From the NCBI RefSeq assembly GCF_039839275.1, contig NZ_JBDOQP010000003.1, positions 310,001 through 374,000 of the forward strand: DNA of 64,000 nucleotides. The letters run 5' to 3'. The stretch comes from Aerobium sp039839275 (GTDB taxonomy: Bacteria > Pseudomonadota > Alphaproteobacteria > Rhizobiales > Rhizobiaceae). Of the stretch, positions 1-8,420 are shown one piece after another. The translations under genes were made by a program, and so were the position numbers. The first letter of the stretch is position 1; every line of letters starts with the position of its first letter. The notes below the pieces were generated by a model. It worked only from the letters and a program-made list of their open reading frames with translations. It did not search any database and had not been told where the DNA came from.

Positions 1-46
1 GCGGCAGGGCGGTTCCCACGCCGCGCACGACTGATCTGATCATCAT
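1..46 (-). CDS. fabH: 3-oxoacyl-ACP synthase III, N-terminal fragment
   Basis: Only the first 14-15 codons are in the window. Read on the minus strand they give MMIRSVVRGVGTALP, which matches the usual FabH N-terminus. The gene begins 6 bases after the plsX stop codon, and plsX-fabH is a standard gene pair. FabH starts fatty-acid elongation by condensing acetyl-CoA with malonyl-ACP. Two ATG codons lie in tandem (46 and 43), and the second is equally likely to be the start. The catalytic residues lie outside the window, so the call rests on the N-terminus plus synteny. Confidence 0.75.
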   Translation of the reverse strand, partial: MMIRSVVRGVGTALP

Positions 47-52
47 ATTGTC

Positions 53-1117
53 CTAGTCATCCTCAGCGGAGTTCTTCGCCGCCGCCAGTCGCTTGTCGGC
101 AAGGTGGCCATGGAATGCTTCCAGTTCACGCTGGATCCCGTCGATCAGGCGGCTGCGACCCATGTCGTAACCCAGTTCGACGGCGGCCGCGAAGCTCTCG
201 TCGTCGGCGCCGCCATGGCTCTTCACGACGATGCCGTTGAGCCCGAGGAAAACCCCGCCATTGGAGCGGCGCACGTCGAGTTTCTCGCGCAGGTGGGCAA
301 AGGCGCCGCGCGCAAAGACGTAGCCAATTCTGGCCATGAGGCCGCGGCTCATGGCCTCGCGCAGGTAGCCGCCGATCTGGCGCGCGGTGCCTTCGGCAGT
401 CTTGAGGGCGATGTTGCCGGCAAAACCCTCGGTGACGACCACGTCGACCGACCCCTTGCCGATGTCGTCGCCTTCGACGAAGCCGTGATAGTCCATCGAG
501 CGCAGATTGGCCTCGCGCAGGATACGGCCGGCTTCCTTGACGTCTTCCTGGCCCTTGATCTCCTCGACGCCGACATTGAGCAGTCCGACCGAGGGCTTCT
601 CTATGCCGAAGATTGCGCGGGCCATCGCCGAGCCGAGAATGGCAAAATCGATGAGTTGGTGCGCGTCCGCGCCAATGGTGGCGCCGACGTCGAGCACGAC
701 GCTTTCGCCCCTGATGGTCGGCCATATGGCGGCGATGGCCGGCCGTTCGATCGCCGCCATGGTGCGCAGGCAGAATTTCGACATCGCCATCAGTGCACCG
801 GTGTTGCCGGCCGAGACGCAGACATCGGCATCGCCGGTCTTGACCGCCTCGATGGCCTTCCACATCGACGATTTCCACCGCCCCTGGCGCAGCGCCTGGC
901 TAGGCTTGTCGTCCATGCGCACGGCGACATCGCAATGGGTCAACTCGCTGACCGCGGCAACGGCGGGATACCGGTTGAGCAGCGGACGGACTGCCTCGTC
1001 GCGACCGAACAGCAGGAAGCGTATGTCGGGCCTGCGCTCGACTACCTTCTGGAGACCGGGGATCACGACCTCCGGGCCATGGTCTCCACCCATTGCGTCA
1101 ATGGCTATGCGTATCAA
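53..1117 (-). CDS. plsX: Phosphate acyltransferase PlsX
   Basis: The protein has 354 residues, normal for PlsX, which transfers acyl groups from acyl-ACP to phosphate. The acyl-phosphate made feeds PlsY in phospholipid synthesis at the inner face of the membrane. The N-terminus MIRIAIDAMGGDHGP and the motif VSAGNTGALMA near residue 101 are typical of the family. The start codon is TTG; it is chosen because translation from it gives the conserved N-terminus directly and no ATG precedes it nearby. The gene lies between a DUF177 gene (109 bases upstream) and fabH (6 bases downstream), the usual alphaproteobacterial order. Confidence 0.95.
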   Translation of the reverse strand: MIRIAIDAMGGDHGPEVVIPGLQKVVERRPDIRFLLFGRDEAVRPLLNRYPAVAAVSELTHCDVAVRMDDKPSQALRQGRWKSSMWKAIEAVKTGDADVCVSAGNTGALMAMSKFCLRTMAAIERPAIAAIWPTIRGESVVLDVGATIGADAHQLIDFAILGSAMARAIFGIEKPSVGLLNVGVEEIKGQEDVKEAGRILREANLRSMDYHGFVEGDDIGKGSVDVVVTEGFAGNIALKTAEGTARQIGGYLREAMSRGLMARIGYVFARGAFAHLREKLDVRRSNGGVFLGLNGIVVKSHGGADDESFAAAVELGYDMGRSRLIDGIQRELEAFHGHLADKRLAAAKNSAEDD

Positions 1118-1226
1118 GCGGCAACGTCTCTTCTGTTTCCGGAAGCGGACCGGCTGGAAAAATGTTTGGCGAAAATAGCGGTTTTGGCCCGCCGCACAAC
1201 CGAATTTGGGGTCGCTGCCCAGCGAT

Positions 1227-1775
1227 TCAAAGTTTCTTCTTCAACGATTGAAGCTTTTCGTACAGCGGTCCGCGCTTTTCATCCTCATCGGCAACGGCCA
1301 CGTCCAACTGAACGCCAGCCTTGCGCGGGTAGGGATTTATTCCCAGCGCGAAGAATTCCTCGGCGAGCTGGCCGACGTCGATCGTGTCGCCGGTAAAGAG
1401 TTCAGGCCCGTCCTCCCCCTCGGGTTCAAGAACGATCTCTCCATCCGCACCGGTGCGCGGCACGGCCAGCGGCGACCCTTCTGGCAGGAACAGCGCCGCG
1501 ACATCCTCGTCGATGCGCTCCGCAACCGGCTCAAGCGTGACGATGCAGGACTGGACGATGTCGGCGCGCACCCGGCCGGTGACGCGCACGCCGCCCTTCT
1601 TCCAGCCGACGACGTCGAGATCGGCCTTGAAGCGCTCGACCCCGCGGAGGCCATGCTCACGCGCCAGCGCCTCGCGCTGGGCTGCGTCGGCTCCCACCTC
1701 CACCGCCATGCCTTTCTTGGGCAGGCGCGACACCTGAACGAGGAGCGAGACGGGACTGACCGGCTTTTCGTTCAC
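1227..1775 (-). CDS. DUF177 (YceD-type) protein
   Basis: This 182-residue protein belongs to the DUF177/YceD family. In many bacteria the family is encoded next to rpmF and plsX and has been linked to 23S rRNA metabolism; here no rpmF is present and plsX follows directly. The start is GTG at 1775. It overlaps the stop codon of the upstream chaperone gene in a GTGA arrangement, suggesting translational coupling. The region GEDGPELFTGDTIDVGQLAEE around residues 113-133 is the acidic family core. It is predicted to be cytoplasmic. Family assignment is confident, biochemical role is not. Confidence 0.85.
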   Translation of the reverse strand: MNEKPVSPVSLLVQVSRLPKKGMAVEVGADAAQREALAREHGLRGVERFKADLDVVGWKKGGVRVTGRVRADIVQSCIVTLEPVAERIDEDVAALFLPEGSPLAVPRTGADGEIVLEPEGEDGPELFTGDTIDVGQLAEEFFALGINPYPRKAGVQLDVAVADEDEKRGPLYEKLQSLKKKL

Positions 1776-2323
1776 GTCCGCACCTCCCCTTGCGCGTCGG
1801 GAAAACTGATACGTCCGGACAGCAGATCCGATTCCGGCAGCGTCGCAAGATGCGCCAGCGCACGCCTCGCATAGGCCGCCACTTGGGCGCCGTGCGGCCA
1901 GTCACCGCGACCGGGAAACACGTTTCGTGCCAGCGCCGCGGCGAACGCAGCATCGTCGTCGGCCGCCACCGCCCCGCGATAGGCTTCGGCGCGGCCATAG
2001 AACATGCGGGCAAGCTTCTTCATCCGCTTGGGCACACCAACATCGCCAATCCCAAGTTCGCGCAACGAGTGCTCGACATCCTTGAAGAACTCGTCGGTGA
2101 TGTCCTGCGCGACGTCCGACAGCGCCGCGGACGCGCCACGCACGCGTTCGAGAAACAGGAACATGTGCAGCGACATCATCTCGAACCGGCCAAGCGGGGT
2201 ATCGGGCACGTCCCATTGCGCATAAAAGACAGGCTGCCGCGCGGATGCCACGATTTCACCGTAGAGGGCTTCGATGACCGCGAGGTTGGGGCGACGGCCA
2301 AAATTCATGAGTGACTTGAACAT
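1772..2323 (-). CDS. Ubiquinol-cytochrome c chaperone (CBP3/UQCC1-like)
   Basis: A 183-residue protein of the ubiquinol-cytochrome c chaperone family, related to mitochondrial CBP3, which helps assemble cytochrome b of the bc1 complex. The start at 2323 (MFKSLMNFGRRPN) is chosen because the family domain begins right after it; an in-frame extension upstream has no homologous character. Features include YAQWDVPDTPLGRFEMMSLH and the segment LGIGDVGVPKRMKKLARMFY, typical of the family. Its stop overlaps the GTG start of the DUF177 gene by 4 bases. It is divergent from the bamE-like gene with a 111-base intergenic region that must hold both promoters. Confidence 0.85.
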   Translation of the reverse strand: MFKSLMNFGRRPNLAVIEALYGEIVASARQPVFYAQWDVPDTPLGRFEMMSLHMFLFLERVRGASAALSDVAQDITDEFFKDVEHSLRELGIGDVGVPKRMKKLARMFYGRAEAYRGAVAADDDAAFAAALARNVFPGRGDWPHGAQVAAYARRALAHLATLPESDLLSGRISFPDAQGEVRT

Positions 2324-2434
2324 GCCGTACGCTTCCGAGGCTCTGTTTCCAATTGCGGCGTGGTTGCATCGCCACGCAAGCTGGTTTACCGCTTTTGCCG
2401 CCCGGTGCAAGCGGCGCGGGGGAAGAGATTGATC

Positions 2435-2950
2435 ATGGAGTTGCTTGTGCAATCGCGCGTTTTTAAGGCAGGAGCCGTGTTTCCGGCACGCATGGCGCTG
2501 GTCGCCGCAGGAACGGCTTTGCTGCTTGCCGGGTGCAATGCCGGCGAAGCGCTGAGGGCCAGTGAGACGATTTCGCATGGCTATGTCGTCGATGAAGAGA
2601 CGATCGCCATGGTGCCGGTCGGATCGAGCCGCGAGCAGGTGCTGCTGGCGCTTGGCAGCCCGTCAACGACGGCGACGTTTGGCAACGAAGTGCTCTATTA
2701 TGTCTCGCAGACGCGCAAGCGCAGTTTCGCCTTCTCACGGCCTCAGGTCGTCAGCCAGTCGGTGCTGGCAGTCTATCTCGGCGAGGACGGACGCGTGACC
2801 AACCTGGCCAATTACGGCCTGCAGGACGGCAAGGTGTTCGACTTCATCTCGCGCACGACGCCCACGGGCGGTGCGGAAGAATCGTTCATCGGTCAGTTGA
2901 TCACCGGCGTTGCCGGCGGCACGAGCGCACCAAGCTTCCCGGGCATCTGA
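2435..2950 (+). CDS. bamE: Outer membrane assembly lipoprotein BamE (SmpA/OmlA)
   Basis: This 171-residue lipoprotein resembles BamE, an accessory subunit of the BAM complex that inserts beta-barrel proteins in the outer membrane. The ATG at 2435 is chosen because a GGAAGAGA ribosome site lies 6 bases upstream. The signal peptide ends in the lipobox LLLAGC. The BamE core follows: VPVGSSREQVLLALGSPS and LYYVSQTRKRSFAF. A glycine/serine-rich tail ends the protein. Monocistronic, with a strong hairpin terminator 25 bases after the stop. Confidence 0.85.
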   Translation: MELLVQSRVFKAGAVFPARMALVAAGTALLLAGCNAGEALRASETISHGYVVDEETIAMVPVGSSREQVLLALGSPSTTATFGNEVLYYVSQTRKRSFAFSRPQVVSQSVLAVYLGEDGRVTNLANYGLQDGKVFDFISRTTPTGGAEESFIGQLITGVAGGTSAPSFPGI

Positions 2951-2975
2951 CCGCGAAAACATCGGCTACGAAAAC

Positions 2976-3007
2976 AAAGAGGCCGCGGCGAACGCCGCGG
3001 CCTCTTT
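2976..3007. terminator. Bidirectional Rho-independent terminator
   Basis: A perfect 15-base stem, AAAGAGGCCGCGGCG paired with CGCCGCGGCCTCTTT, with almost no loop, flanked by A-rich sequence on the left and T-rich on the right. It sits between the convergent ends of bamE (+) and hppA (-), so it can stop transcription from both sides. Confidence 0.9.
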
Positions 3008-3026
3008 CGTTTGAACGTGGCGTGGC

Positions 3027-5165
3027 TCAGTGCGCGAGCACGGCCAGCAACAAGAGCGCCATGATGTTGGTGATCTTGATCGCCGGGTTGACGGCGGGGC
3101 CGGCGGTGTCCTTGTAGGGATCACCCACCGTATCGCCCGTTACCGACGCCTTGTGCGCCTCCGACCCCTTGAGGTGCTTGACGCCGTCCTTGTCGACGAA
3201 GCCGTCCTCGAACGACTTCTTGGCGTTGTCCCAGGCACCGCCGCCTGAGGTCATCGAAATGGCGACGAAGAGCCCGTTGACGATCACGCCCAAGAGCGAG
3301 GCGCCAAGTGCCGCGAAGGCGGAAGCCTTGGAGCCGGAGATCAGCAGCACGCCGAAATAAACGACGAGCGGCGCCAGCACCGGCAGCAGCGACGGAATGA
3401 TCATCTCCTTGATCGCCGCCTTGGTCAGCAGGTCGACGGCCCGTGCATAGTCGGGCTTCGACGTGCCGGCCATGATGCCCGGATCAGCGCGGAACTGGCG
3501 ACGCACTTCCTCGACGATCGAGCCTGCGGCACGGCCAACGGCAGTCATCGCGATGCCGCCGAACAGATATGGAATCAGGCCACCGAAGATCAGGCCAGCG
3601 ACCACGTAAGGGTTCGACAGCGAGAACGATACGTTCTCCATGCCGGCGAAGTACGGATACTGGTCGCTGTTGGCGATGAAATACTCCAGATCGTAGGAGT
3701 AGGCCGCAAACAGGACCAGCGCGCCGAGACCGGCCGAGCCGATCGCGTAGCCCTTGGTGACCGCCTTGGTGGTGTTGCCAACCGCGTCGAGCGCGTCGGT
3801 GGAGTGACGCACTTCCGGCGGAAGGCCGGACATCTCGGCGATGCCACCGGCATTGTCGGTGACAGGGCCAAAGGCGTCCAGTGCCACGATCATGCCGGCA
3901 AGGCCGAGCATTGTCGTCACCGCGATGGCGGTGCCGAACAGGCCGGCAAGCTGGAAGGTCGCGATGATGCCGCCGACGATCACGATCGCCGGGAGCGCCG
4001 TTGATTCCAGCGAGACGGCGAGGCCCTGGATGACGTTGGTGCCGTGGCCGGTTACCGAGGCCTGGGCGATCGAGTTGACCGGGCGCTTGTTGGTGCCGGT
4101 GTAGTACTCGGTGATCACCACGATCAGACCCGTCACGACGAGGCCGATGAGGCCGCAGATGAACAGGTTGGTGCCGTTCAGCACCTCGCCATTGGCAAGC
4201 GTCAGGTCACCCCAGCCGATGGTCAGCGAGTTGGCGGCGCCGACTCCGACGATCGTCAACAGGCCGGTTACGATGAGTCCCTTGTAGAGGGCGCCCATGA
4301 TGGAGCCGTTGGCTCCGAGCTTGACGAAGAAGGTACCGATGATCGAGGTGATGATGCAGGTGCCGCAGATGACAAGCGGGTAGAGCATCACCGAGGACAG
4401 AATCTCGGTGCCGGCGAAGAAGATGGCAGCGAGGACCATGGTGGCGACAACGGTGACAGCGTAGGTTTCAAAAAGGTCGGCTGCCATGCCTGCGCAGTCG
4501 CCGACATTGTCACCGACGTTGTCGGCGATGGTGGCCGGGTTGCGCGGGTCATCCTCCGGAATACCCGCCTCGACCTTGCCGACCAGATCGCCGCCGACGT
4601 CCGCACCCTTGGTGAAGATGCCGCCGCCGAGGCGCGCGAAAATCGAAATCAGCGATGCGCCGAAGCCGAGCGCGACCAGAGCGTCGATGACGGCACGGTC
4701 GCTCGGGGCGTGGCCCATCGGTCCGATCAGGACCCAGTAATAGACGGACACGCCCAGCAGCGCGAGGCCGGCGACCAGCATGCCGGTGATGGCGCCTGCC
4801 TTGAAGGCGACGTCGAGGCCTGCCGCAAGACTGTTGGAGGCGGCCTGTGCGGTACGCACGTTGGCGCGCACCGAGACGTGCATCCCGATATACCCCGCAG
4901 CCCCCGACAGCACGGCGCCGATCAGGAAGCCGAACGCGGCGGCGGCGGAGAGAAGCCACCACGCCAGGATGAAGACGATGACGCCGACGATGGCGATGGT
5001 TGTGTATTGGCGGTTCAGATAGGCCTGCGCGCCCTCCCGGATCGCGCCGGCGATTTCCTGCATGCGCGCATTGCCCTGGTCGGCCGCCAGGACCGACTGC
5101 GTCGCCCACACTGCGTAGACGATGGACAAGACGCCGCAGAACATGACGACATAAAGCATTGTCAT
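3027..5165 (-). CDS. hppA: Membrane-bound proton-pumping pyrophosphatase HppA
   Basis: A 712-residue polytopic protein that couples hydrolysis of pyrophosphate to proton pumping across the inner (or an acidocalcisome-like) membrane. The substrate-binding motif DVGGDLVGKVE lies at residues 189-199, followed by the EDDPRNPATIADNVGDNVGD block that binds Mg-PPi. Lys467 in GNTTKA marks the potassium-independent subclass (potassium-dependent enzymes carry Ala there). About 15-16 hydrophobic segments are visible. The start MTMLYV at 5165 is preceded by GAGGAAAT; ATG 5159 is also possible. It may link to polyphosphate turnover, as ppk and ppx lie elsewhere in the window. Confidence 0.96.
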   Translation of the reverse strand: MTMLYVVMFCGVLSIVYAVWATQSVLAADQGNARMQEIAGAIREGAQAYLNRQYTTIAIVGVIVFILAWWLLSAAAAFGFLIGAVLSGAAGYIGMHVSVRANVRTAQAASNSLAAGLDVAFKAGAITGMLVAGLALLGVSVYYWVLIGPMGHAPSDRAVIDALVALGFGASLISIFARLGGGIFTKGADVGGDLVGKVEAGIPEDDPRNPATIADNVGDNVGDCAGMAADLFETYAVTVVATMVLAAIFFAGTEILSSVMLYPLVICGTCIITSIIGTFFVKLGANGSIMGALYKGLIVTGLLTIVGVGAANSLTIGWGDLTLANGEVLNGTNLFICGLIGLVVTGLIVVITEYYTGTNKRPVNSIAQASVTGHGTNVIQGLAVSLESTALPAIVIVGGIIATFQLAGLFGTAIAVTTMLGLAGMIVALDAFGPVTDNAGGIAEMSGLPPEVRHSTDALDAVGNTTKAVTKGYAIGSAGLGALVLFAAYSYDLEYFIANSDQYPYFAGMENVSFSLSNPYVVAGLIFGGLIPYLFGGIAMTAVGRAAGSIVEEVRRQFRADPGIMAGTSKPDYARAVDLLTKAAIKEMIIPSLLPVLAPLVVYFGVLLISGSKASAFAALGASLLGVIVNGLFVAISMTSGGGAWDNAKKSFEDGFVDKDGVKHLKGSEAHKASVTGDTVGDPYKDTAGPAVNPAIKITNIMALLLLAVLAH

Positions 5166-5304
5166 TTCACGGATTTCCTCGATTGGTGGCCCGAAAGACC
5201 CCTCCCCGGACCGGTTTGAACGGAGCAGAATCCAGTCGGCCTCCACCCTTCGGGCGCAGCTTGCTGTCCGGTATTCCTAACGTCAAGGTTCCATTGGGAA
5301 TTTT

Positions 5305-5325
5305 GCCCGGCTTTCGCAGCCGGGC
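5305..5325. repeat. Hairpin between NYN gene and hppA
   Basis: Perfect inverted repeat GCCCGGCT-TTCGC-AGCCGGGC (8-base stem, 5-base loop), starting 13 bases after the NYN gene's stop codon. On the minus strand it is followed by AAAATTCCC rather than a T-run, so it is a weak intrinsic terminator at best. It could instead be a Rho-associated or mRNA-stabilising structure. The rest of the 173-base gap must hold the hppA promoter; I cannot identify a convincing -10. Confidence 0.45.
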
Positions 5326-5338
5326 GCGAGGTCGCCGC

Positions 5339-6112
5339 TCAGCGCGTCTTGACGCGGACCTCGATCATGCTGCTGCCGCCCGACGTGTTCTTGCGGCGAA
5401 CTTCTACCGGCTTGAGGCTCTCCATCAGGGCACTGAGCTTCTTGAAGCCGTGATTGCGCGGGTCGAAATCCGGCCGGCGCTTGTTGAGGATCTGCCCCAC
5501 CTCGCCCAGATGCGACCAGCCCTCGTCGCCGGAAAGATCATCGATCGCCGCGAGAATGTCGTCCACCGGAAGGCGCGTCGGATCAGCCTTCACCTCGCCG
5601 GCGGCAGGATCGCTGGCCTTTGGCGACGTGGTGTCCTGGGCCTCCGGCTTCTTCTCCTCCTGCATCAGCAGGTCGCAATAGAAAAAGCGGTCGCAGGAGC
5701 GCACATAAGCCACCGTGGCCTTCTGCTCGCCGAAGCCGTAAACGGCGACCCCGTCCTCGCGGATGCGGCTGGCGAGCGTCGTGAAGTCGCTGTCGCTCGA
5801 GGCGATGCAGAAGCCCTCGATCTGGCCCCGATGCAACAGGTCCATCGCCTCGATGGCGAGTTTCATGTCGGTCGCGTTCTTGCCGGTCGCCGCCGGCGGG
5901 ATGTGGACGGGCGTCAGAGCGTAATCGTGCACCAGTGGTTGCCAGGCATTCATGGCGGAACTGGCGAAGTGCCCGTAGACGCGCTTCACGGTCACGGTCC
6001 CGAGCGCCGAGGCCTCCCGGATGATGATCGGCAGGAAACTGGCGCGGACATTGTCGGCGTCGATCAGAAGCGCCAACCGCGCGCGCGGCGTCGTCAGGGA
6101 ACCTTCAGGCAT
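5339..6112 (-). CDS. NYN domain protein with C-terminal OST-HTH/LOTUS domain
   Basis: A 257-residue protein with an N-terminal NYN (PIN-like) nuclease domain and a C-terminal OST-HTH/LOTUS RNA-binding domain. NYN hallmarks are the Asp motif LLIDADNV near residues 15-22, the EAMDLLHRGQIEGFCIASSD block with a conserved Asp pair, and ASRIREDGVAVYGFGEQ. The LOTUS part runs from about residue 190 (DDILAAIDDLSGDEGW, then LGEVGQILNKRRPDF) to 250. Family members are thought to be RNases. The start at 6112 is supported by an upstream GAGGA. It precedes hppA on the same strand, with a 173-base gap, so it is probably separate. Confidence 0.85.
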   Translation of the reverse strand: MPEGSLTTPRARLALLIDADNVRASFLPIIIREASALGTVTVKRVYGHFASSAMNAWQPLVHDYALTPVHIPPAATGKNATDMKLAIEAMDLLHRGQIEGFCIASSDSDFTTLASRIREDGVAVYGFGEQKATVAYVRSCDRFFYCDLLMQEEKKPEAQDTTSPKASDPAAGEVKADPTRLPVDDILAAIDDLSGDEGWSHLGEVGQILNKRRPDFDPRNHGFKKLSALMESLKPVEVRRKNTSGGSSMIEVRVKTR

Positions 6113-6167
6113 CGTCAAATCCTCTCGCAAGCAGCGTAGATGGTTTCGACCGGCAAGGCGATCGGGC

Positions 6168-7385
6168 CTAGTGGACGGCGGCGACCCGCTCATGCCGCGT
6201 CAGAACATAGAGGCCACCCAGCCCGACGAGACACAGCCCGACCACCGGGAAGACGATCCAGTTGAGCATTTCCCAGCCCCAGTGGTTATAGACCACGCCG
6301 GCCATGAAGGACGCGACCGCCACGGAGCCGAACAGCACGAAATCGTGGAAGCCCTGCACCTTGCCCTTCTCGGAATTGCGATAGGCGTCGGCGACCATGG
6401 CCGTCGAACCGATGAAACCGAAATTCCAGCCGAGCCCGAGAAGGATGAGCGCGGTCCAGAACTGCCACAGGGCAATGCCTGACAGCGCGACGATGGCGCA
6501 TCCGATGAGCAGCAGCAGACCCGTCGCGACGATCTTCTCGCGCCCGAAGCGGGCGATCAGGCGACCGGTGAAGAAGCTTGGACCGAACATTGCCATCACG
6601 TGCCAGGAAATGCCCAGCGCCGCTTCGTCAGGTGAAAAGCCGCAGCCGACCATGGCAAGCGGCGCGCCGGTCATCACCAGGCTCATCAGCGCGTAGGTGC
6701 CGACGGCGCACAGCAGGCCGACCGCGAAGATCGGCTGCCGGACAATCTCGGCCAATGGCCGCGCGGGCTCGTCCGCTCCGGCAGACGTTTGACTGCCGCT
6801 GGTCCGCGTTCGCAGGAAGGCGAGGATCACCGCGCCGACCGCGGCGAGCGCGATGACCGAGACGAATGAGCCGGCGAACATTACCGGCGCCAGCATCTCC
6901 CGTGTGAAGATCACGACCTGCGGCCCCAGGATGGCGGTGACGATGCCGCCCGCGAGCACGAAGGAGATCGCCCTTGCCTTGAAGGCCGGCGGCGCGTTGT
7001 CGGCAGCCGCAAAACGGAATTGCTGGACGAAGGCGCCGCCCAGGCCGATGGCGAGCAGGCCGAGCGCGAACAGCCAGAAGGAAAATTCGTAGAGGCCGAG
7101 CGTGGCGATCGCGCCGCCGAGCGCGGTGATGCCGGTGCCGGTCATGAAGCCGCCGCGCTGTCCCATGCCCTTGATGATCGTGGCCGCGGGGATCGCACCG
7201 ATCGCCACACCCACGGTGTAGGCGGTAACCGGGACGGTCGCGAGGGACTTGTCGTCACCCAGAAGGTAGAAACCGGCAAGGCCGCCGATCGAGATCGAGA
7301 TGGGTGCGGCCGAGCCGATGATCGCCTGCGAGGCGGCCAGGATCAGCGCGGTGCGCCGCGCGCCGGCATCCTGCGCTGCGTTCAT
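6168..7385 (-). CDS. MFS transporter
   Basis: A 405-residue major facilitator superfamily protein with about 12 hydrophobic segments. The motif FTGRLIARFGREKI in the second half resembles the MFS motif A between TM8 and TM9. The substrate cannot be told from sequence. Its ATG at 7385 overlaps the nusB stop codon (ATGA), so it is the last gene of the glyA-nrdR-rib-nusB run and is probably translationally coupled to nusB. Length and topology are complete. Confidence 0.85.
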   Translation of the reverse strand: MNAAQDAGARRTALILAASQAIIGSAAPISISIGGLAGFYLLGDDKSLATVPVTAYTVGVAIGAIPAATIIKGMGQRGGFMTGTGITALGGAIATLGLYEFSFWLFALGLLAIGLGGAFVQQFRFAAADNAPPAFKARAISFVLAGGIVTAILGPQVVIFTREMLAPVMFAGSFVSVIALAAVGAVILAFLRTRTSGSQTSAGADEPARPLAEIVRQPIFAVGLLCAVGTYALMSLVMTGAPLAMVGCGFSPDEAALGISWHVMAMFGPSFFTGRLIARFGREKIVATGLLLLIGCAIVALSGIALWQFWTALILLGLGWNFGFIGSTAMVADAYRNSEKGKVQGFHDFVLFGSVAVASFMAGVVYNHWGWEMLNWIVFPVVGLCLVGLGGLYVLTRHERVAAVH

Positions 7386-7894
7386 GTCCCGGGGTCCCTG
7401 CCCCTGCCCTCGCCGCGCACGCGACGGGCGACCCTGTCGAGCACAGCGTTGACGAGCTTGGGTTCGTCCTCGGAGTAGAATGCGTTGGCGATGTCGACAT
7501 ATTCCGACACGATTACGGCGACCGGCACGTCTGAGCGGTTCATCAGTTCGTAGACGCCAGCGCGCAGGATGGCGCGCAGCGTCGAATCGAGCCGCGACAG
7601 CGGCCAGTCTTCCGTCAGCGACTGGCGGATCACCGGGTCGACGGTCTTCTGGTTCTCGACGACGCCCGCGAGGATCGCGCGGAACCACTGCGCGTCCGCT
7701 TCGCGGTATTGCGCTCCGTCGACTTCCTTGCCGAGCCTGAACTGTTCGTATTCCGCGGTAATCTCGAGAATGCCGCTTCCCGCCACGTCCATCTGGTAAA
7801 GCGCCTGCACGGCAGCCAGACGCGCGGCGCCCCGCTTGTTGGCCTGGCGCGGCTGGTTCGGCTTGGCTGGGTCGGGGTTGGAGGTCAATGTCAC
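7382..7894 (-). CDS. nusB: Transcription antitermination factor NusB
   Basis: A 170-residue NusB, slightly longer than the E. coli protein (139) owing to N- and C-terminal extensions typical of alphaproteobacteria. NusB binds boxA RNA together with NusE for rRNA antitermination. Family features are RGAARLAAVQALYQMD near residues 20-36, then ILRAGVYELMNRSDVPVAV and the C-terminal FYSEDEPKLVNAVLDRVA. It starts with GTG at 7894, overlapping the ribH stop (GTGA). The ribH-nusB adjacency is widely conserved. Confidence 0.95.
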   Translation of the reverse strand: MTLTSNPDPAKPNQPRQANKRGAARLAAVQALYQMDVAGSGILEITAEYEQFRLGKEVDGAQYREADAQWFRAILAGVVENQKTVDPVIRQSLTEDWPLSRLDSTLRAILRAGVYELMNRSDVPVAVIVSEYVDIANAFYSEDEPKLVNAVLDRVARRVRGEGRGRDPGT

Positions 7895-8331
7895 GCTCCG
7901 AGGCGTTTGCGCAGGTCAATCATGGTGAGGGCGGCGCGGGCCGCGAAGCCACCCTTGTCGCCTTCCTCACGCCGGGCGCGCGCCCATGCCTGCGCCTCGT
8001 TCTCGACCGTGAGTATGCCGTTGCCGATGGCCAGCGACTCCGCGACGGAAAGCTCCATTAGTGCGCGGCACGATTCATTGGCAACGATGTCGAAATGATA
8101 GGTCTCGCCGCGAATGACGCAGCCGAGCGCGACGAAGCCGTCATAGTCTGCTCCATCCAAAGCGAAGGAGATTGCCGCCGGCACTTCCAGCGCACCGGGA
8201 ACGGTCACCACCTCGTAGCGCGCGCCGGCCTCGTCGAGCGCCGCCTTGGCGCCGGCCAGCAGCGCATCGGACAGGTCGTCGTAAAAGCGCGCCTCGACGA
8301 TGAGAATCTTGAGGGGATCTGTGCTTGGCAT
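7891..8331 (-). CDS. ribH: 6,7-dimethyl-8-ribityllumazine synthase
   Basis: A 146-residue lumazine synthase, the penultimate enzyme of riboflavin synthesis. It joins 5-amino-6-ribitylaminouracil with dihydroxybutanone phosphate. Conserved pieces are VTVPGALEVPAAI, VALGCVIRGETYHFDIVANE and GILTVENEAQAW. The His in TYHFDIVA is the catalytic base. The ATG at 8331 (MPSTDPLK) is preferred over an in-frame TTG at 8346 because of an upstream GGAGA. An 89-base gap separates it from ribE upstream. Confidence 0.95.
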   Translation of the reverse strand: MPSTDPLKILIVEARFYDDLSDALLAGAKAALDEAGARYEVVTVPGALEVPAAISFALDGADYDGFVALGCVIRGETYHFDIVANESCRALMELSVAESLAIGNGILTVENEAQAWARARREEGDKGGFAARAALTMIDLRKRLGA

Positions 8332-8420
8332 GATGGTCTCCGGCAATCGCGGCTGACTTAGGCCGAAGATCAGGCCTTAGCAAGCCGTTCCTTGAAATTG
8401 ACGGGTCCGTGGTGCTCGGC

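Noticed and set aside
104..1396. Long open frame on the plus strand across plsX
   Set aside because: It is antisense to plsX, has no family features and is a by-product of high-GC codon use.
4044..5219. Long open frame on the plus strand across hppA
   Set aside because: Antisense to a well-conserved pump; composition is Asp/Gly/His/Arg biased as in shadow frames.
5305..5325. Classical intrinsic terminator after the NYN gene
   Set aside because: The hairpin is good but the following bases on the transcribed strand are AAAATTCCC, not a T-run, so it was recorded as a hairpin only.
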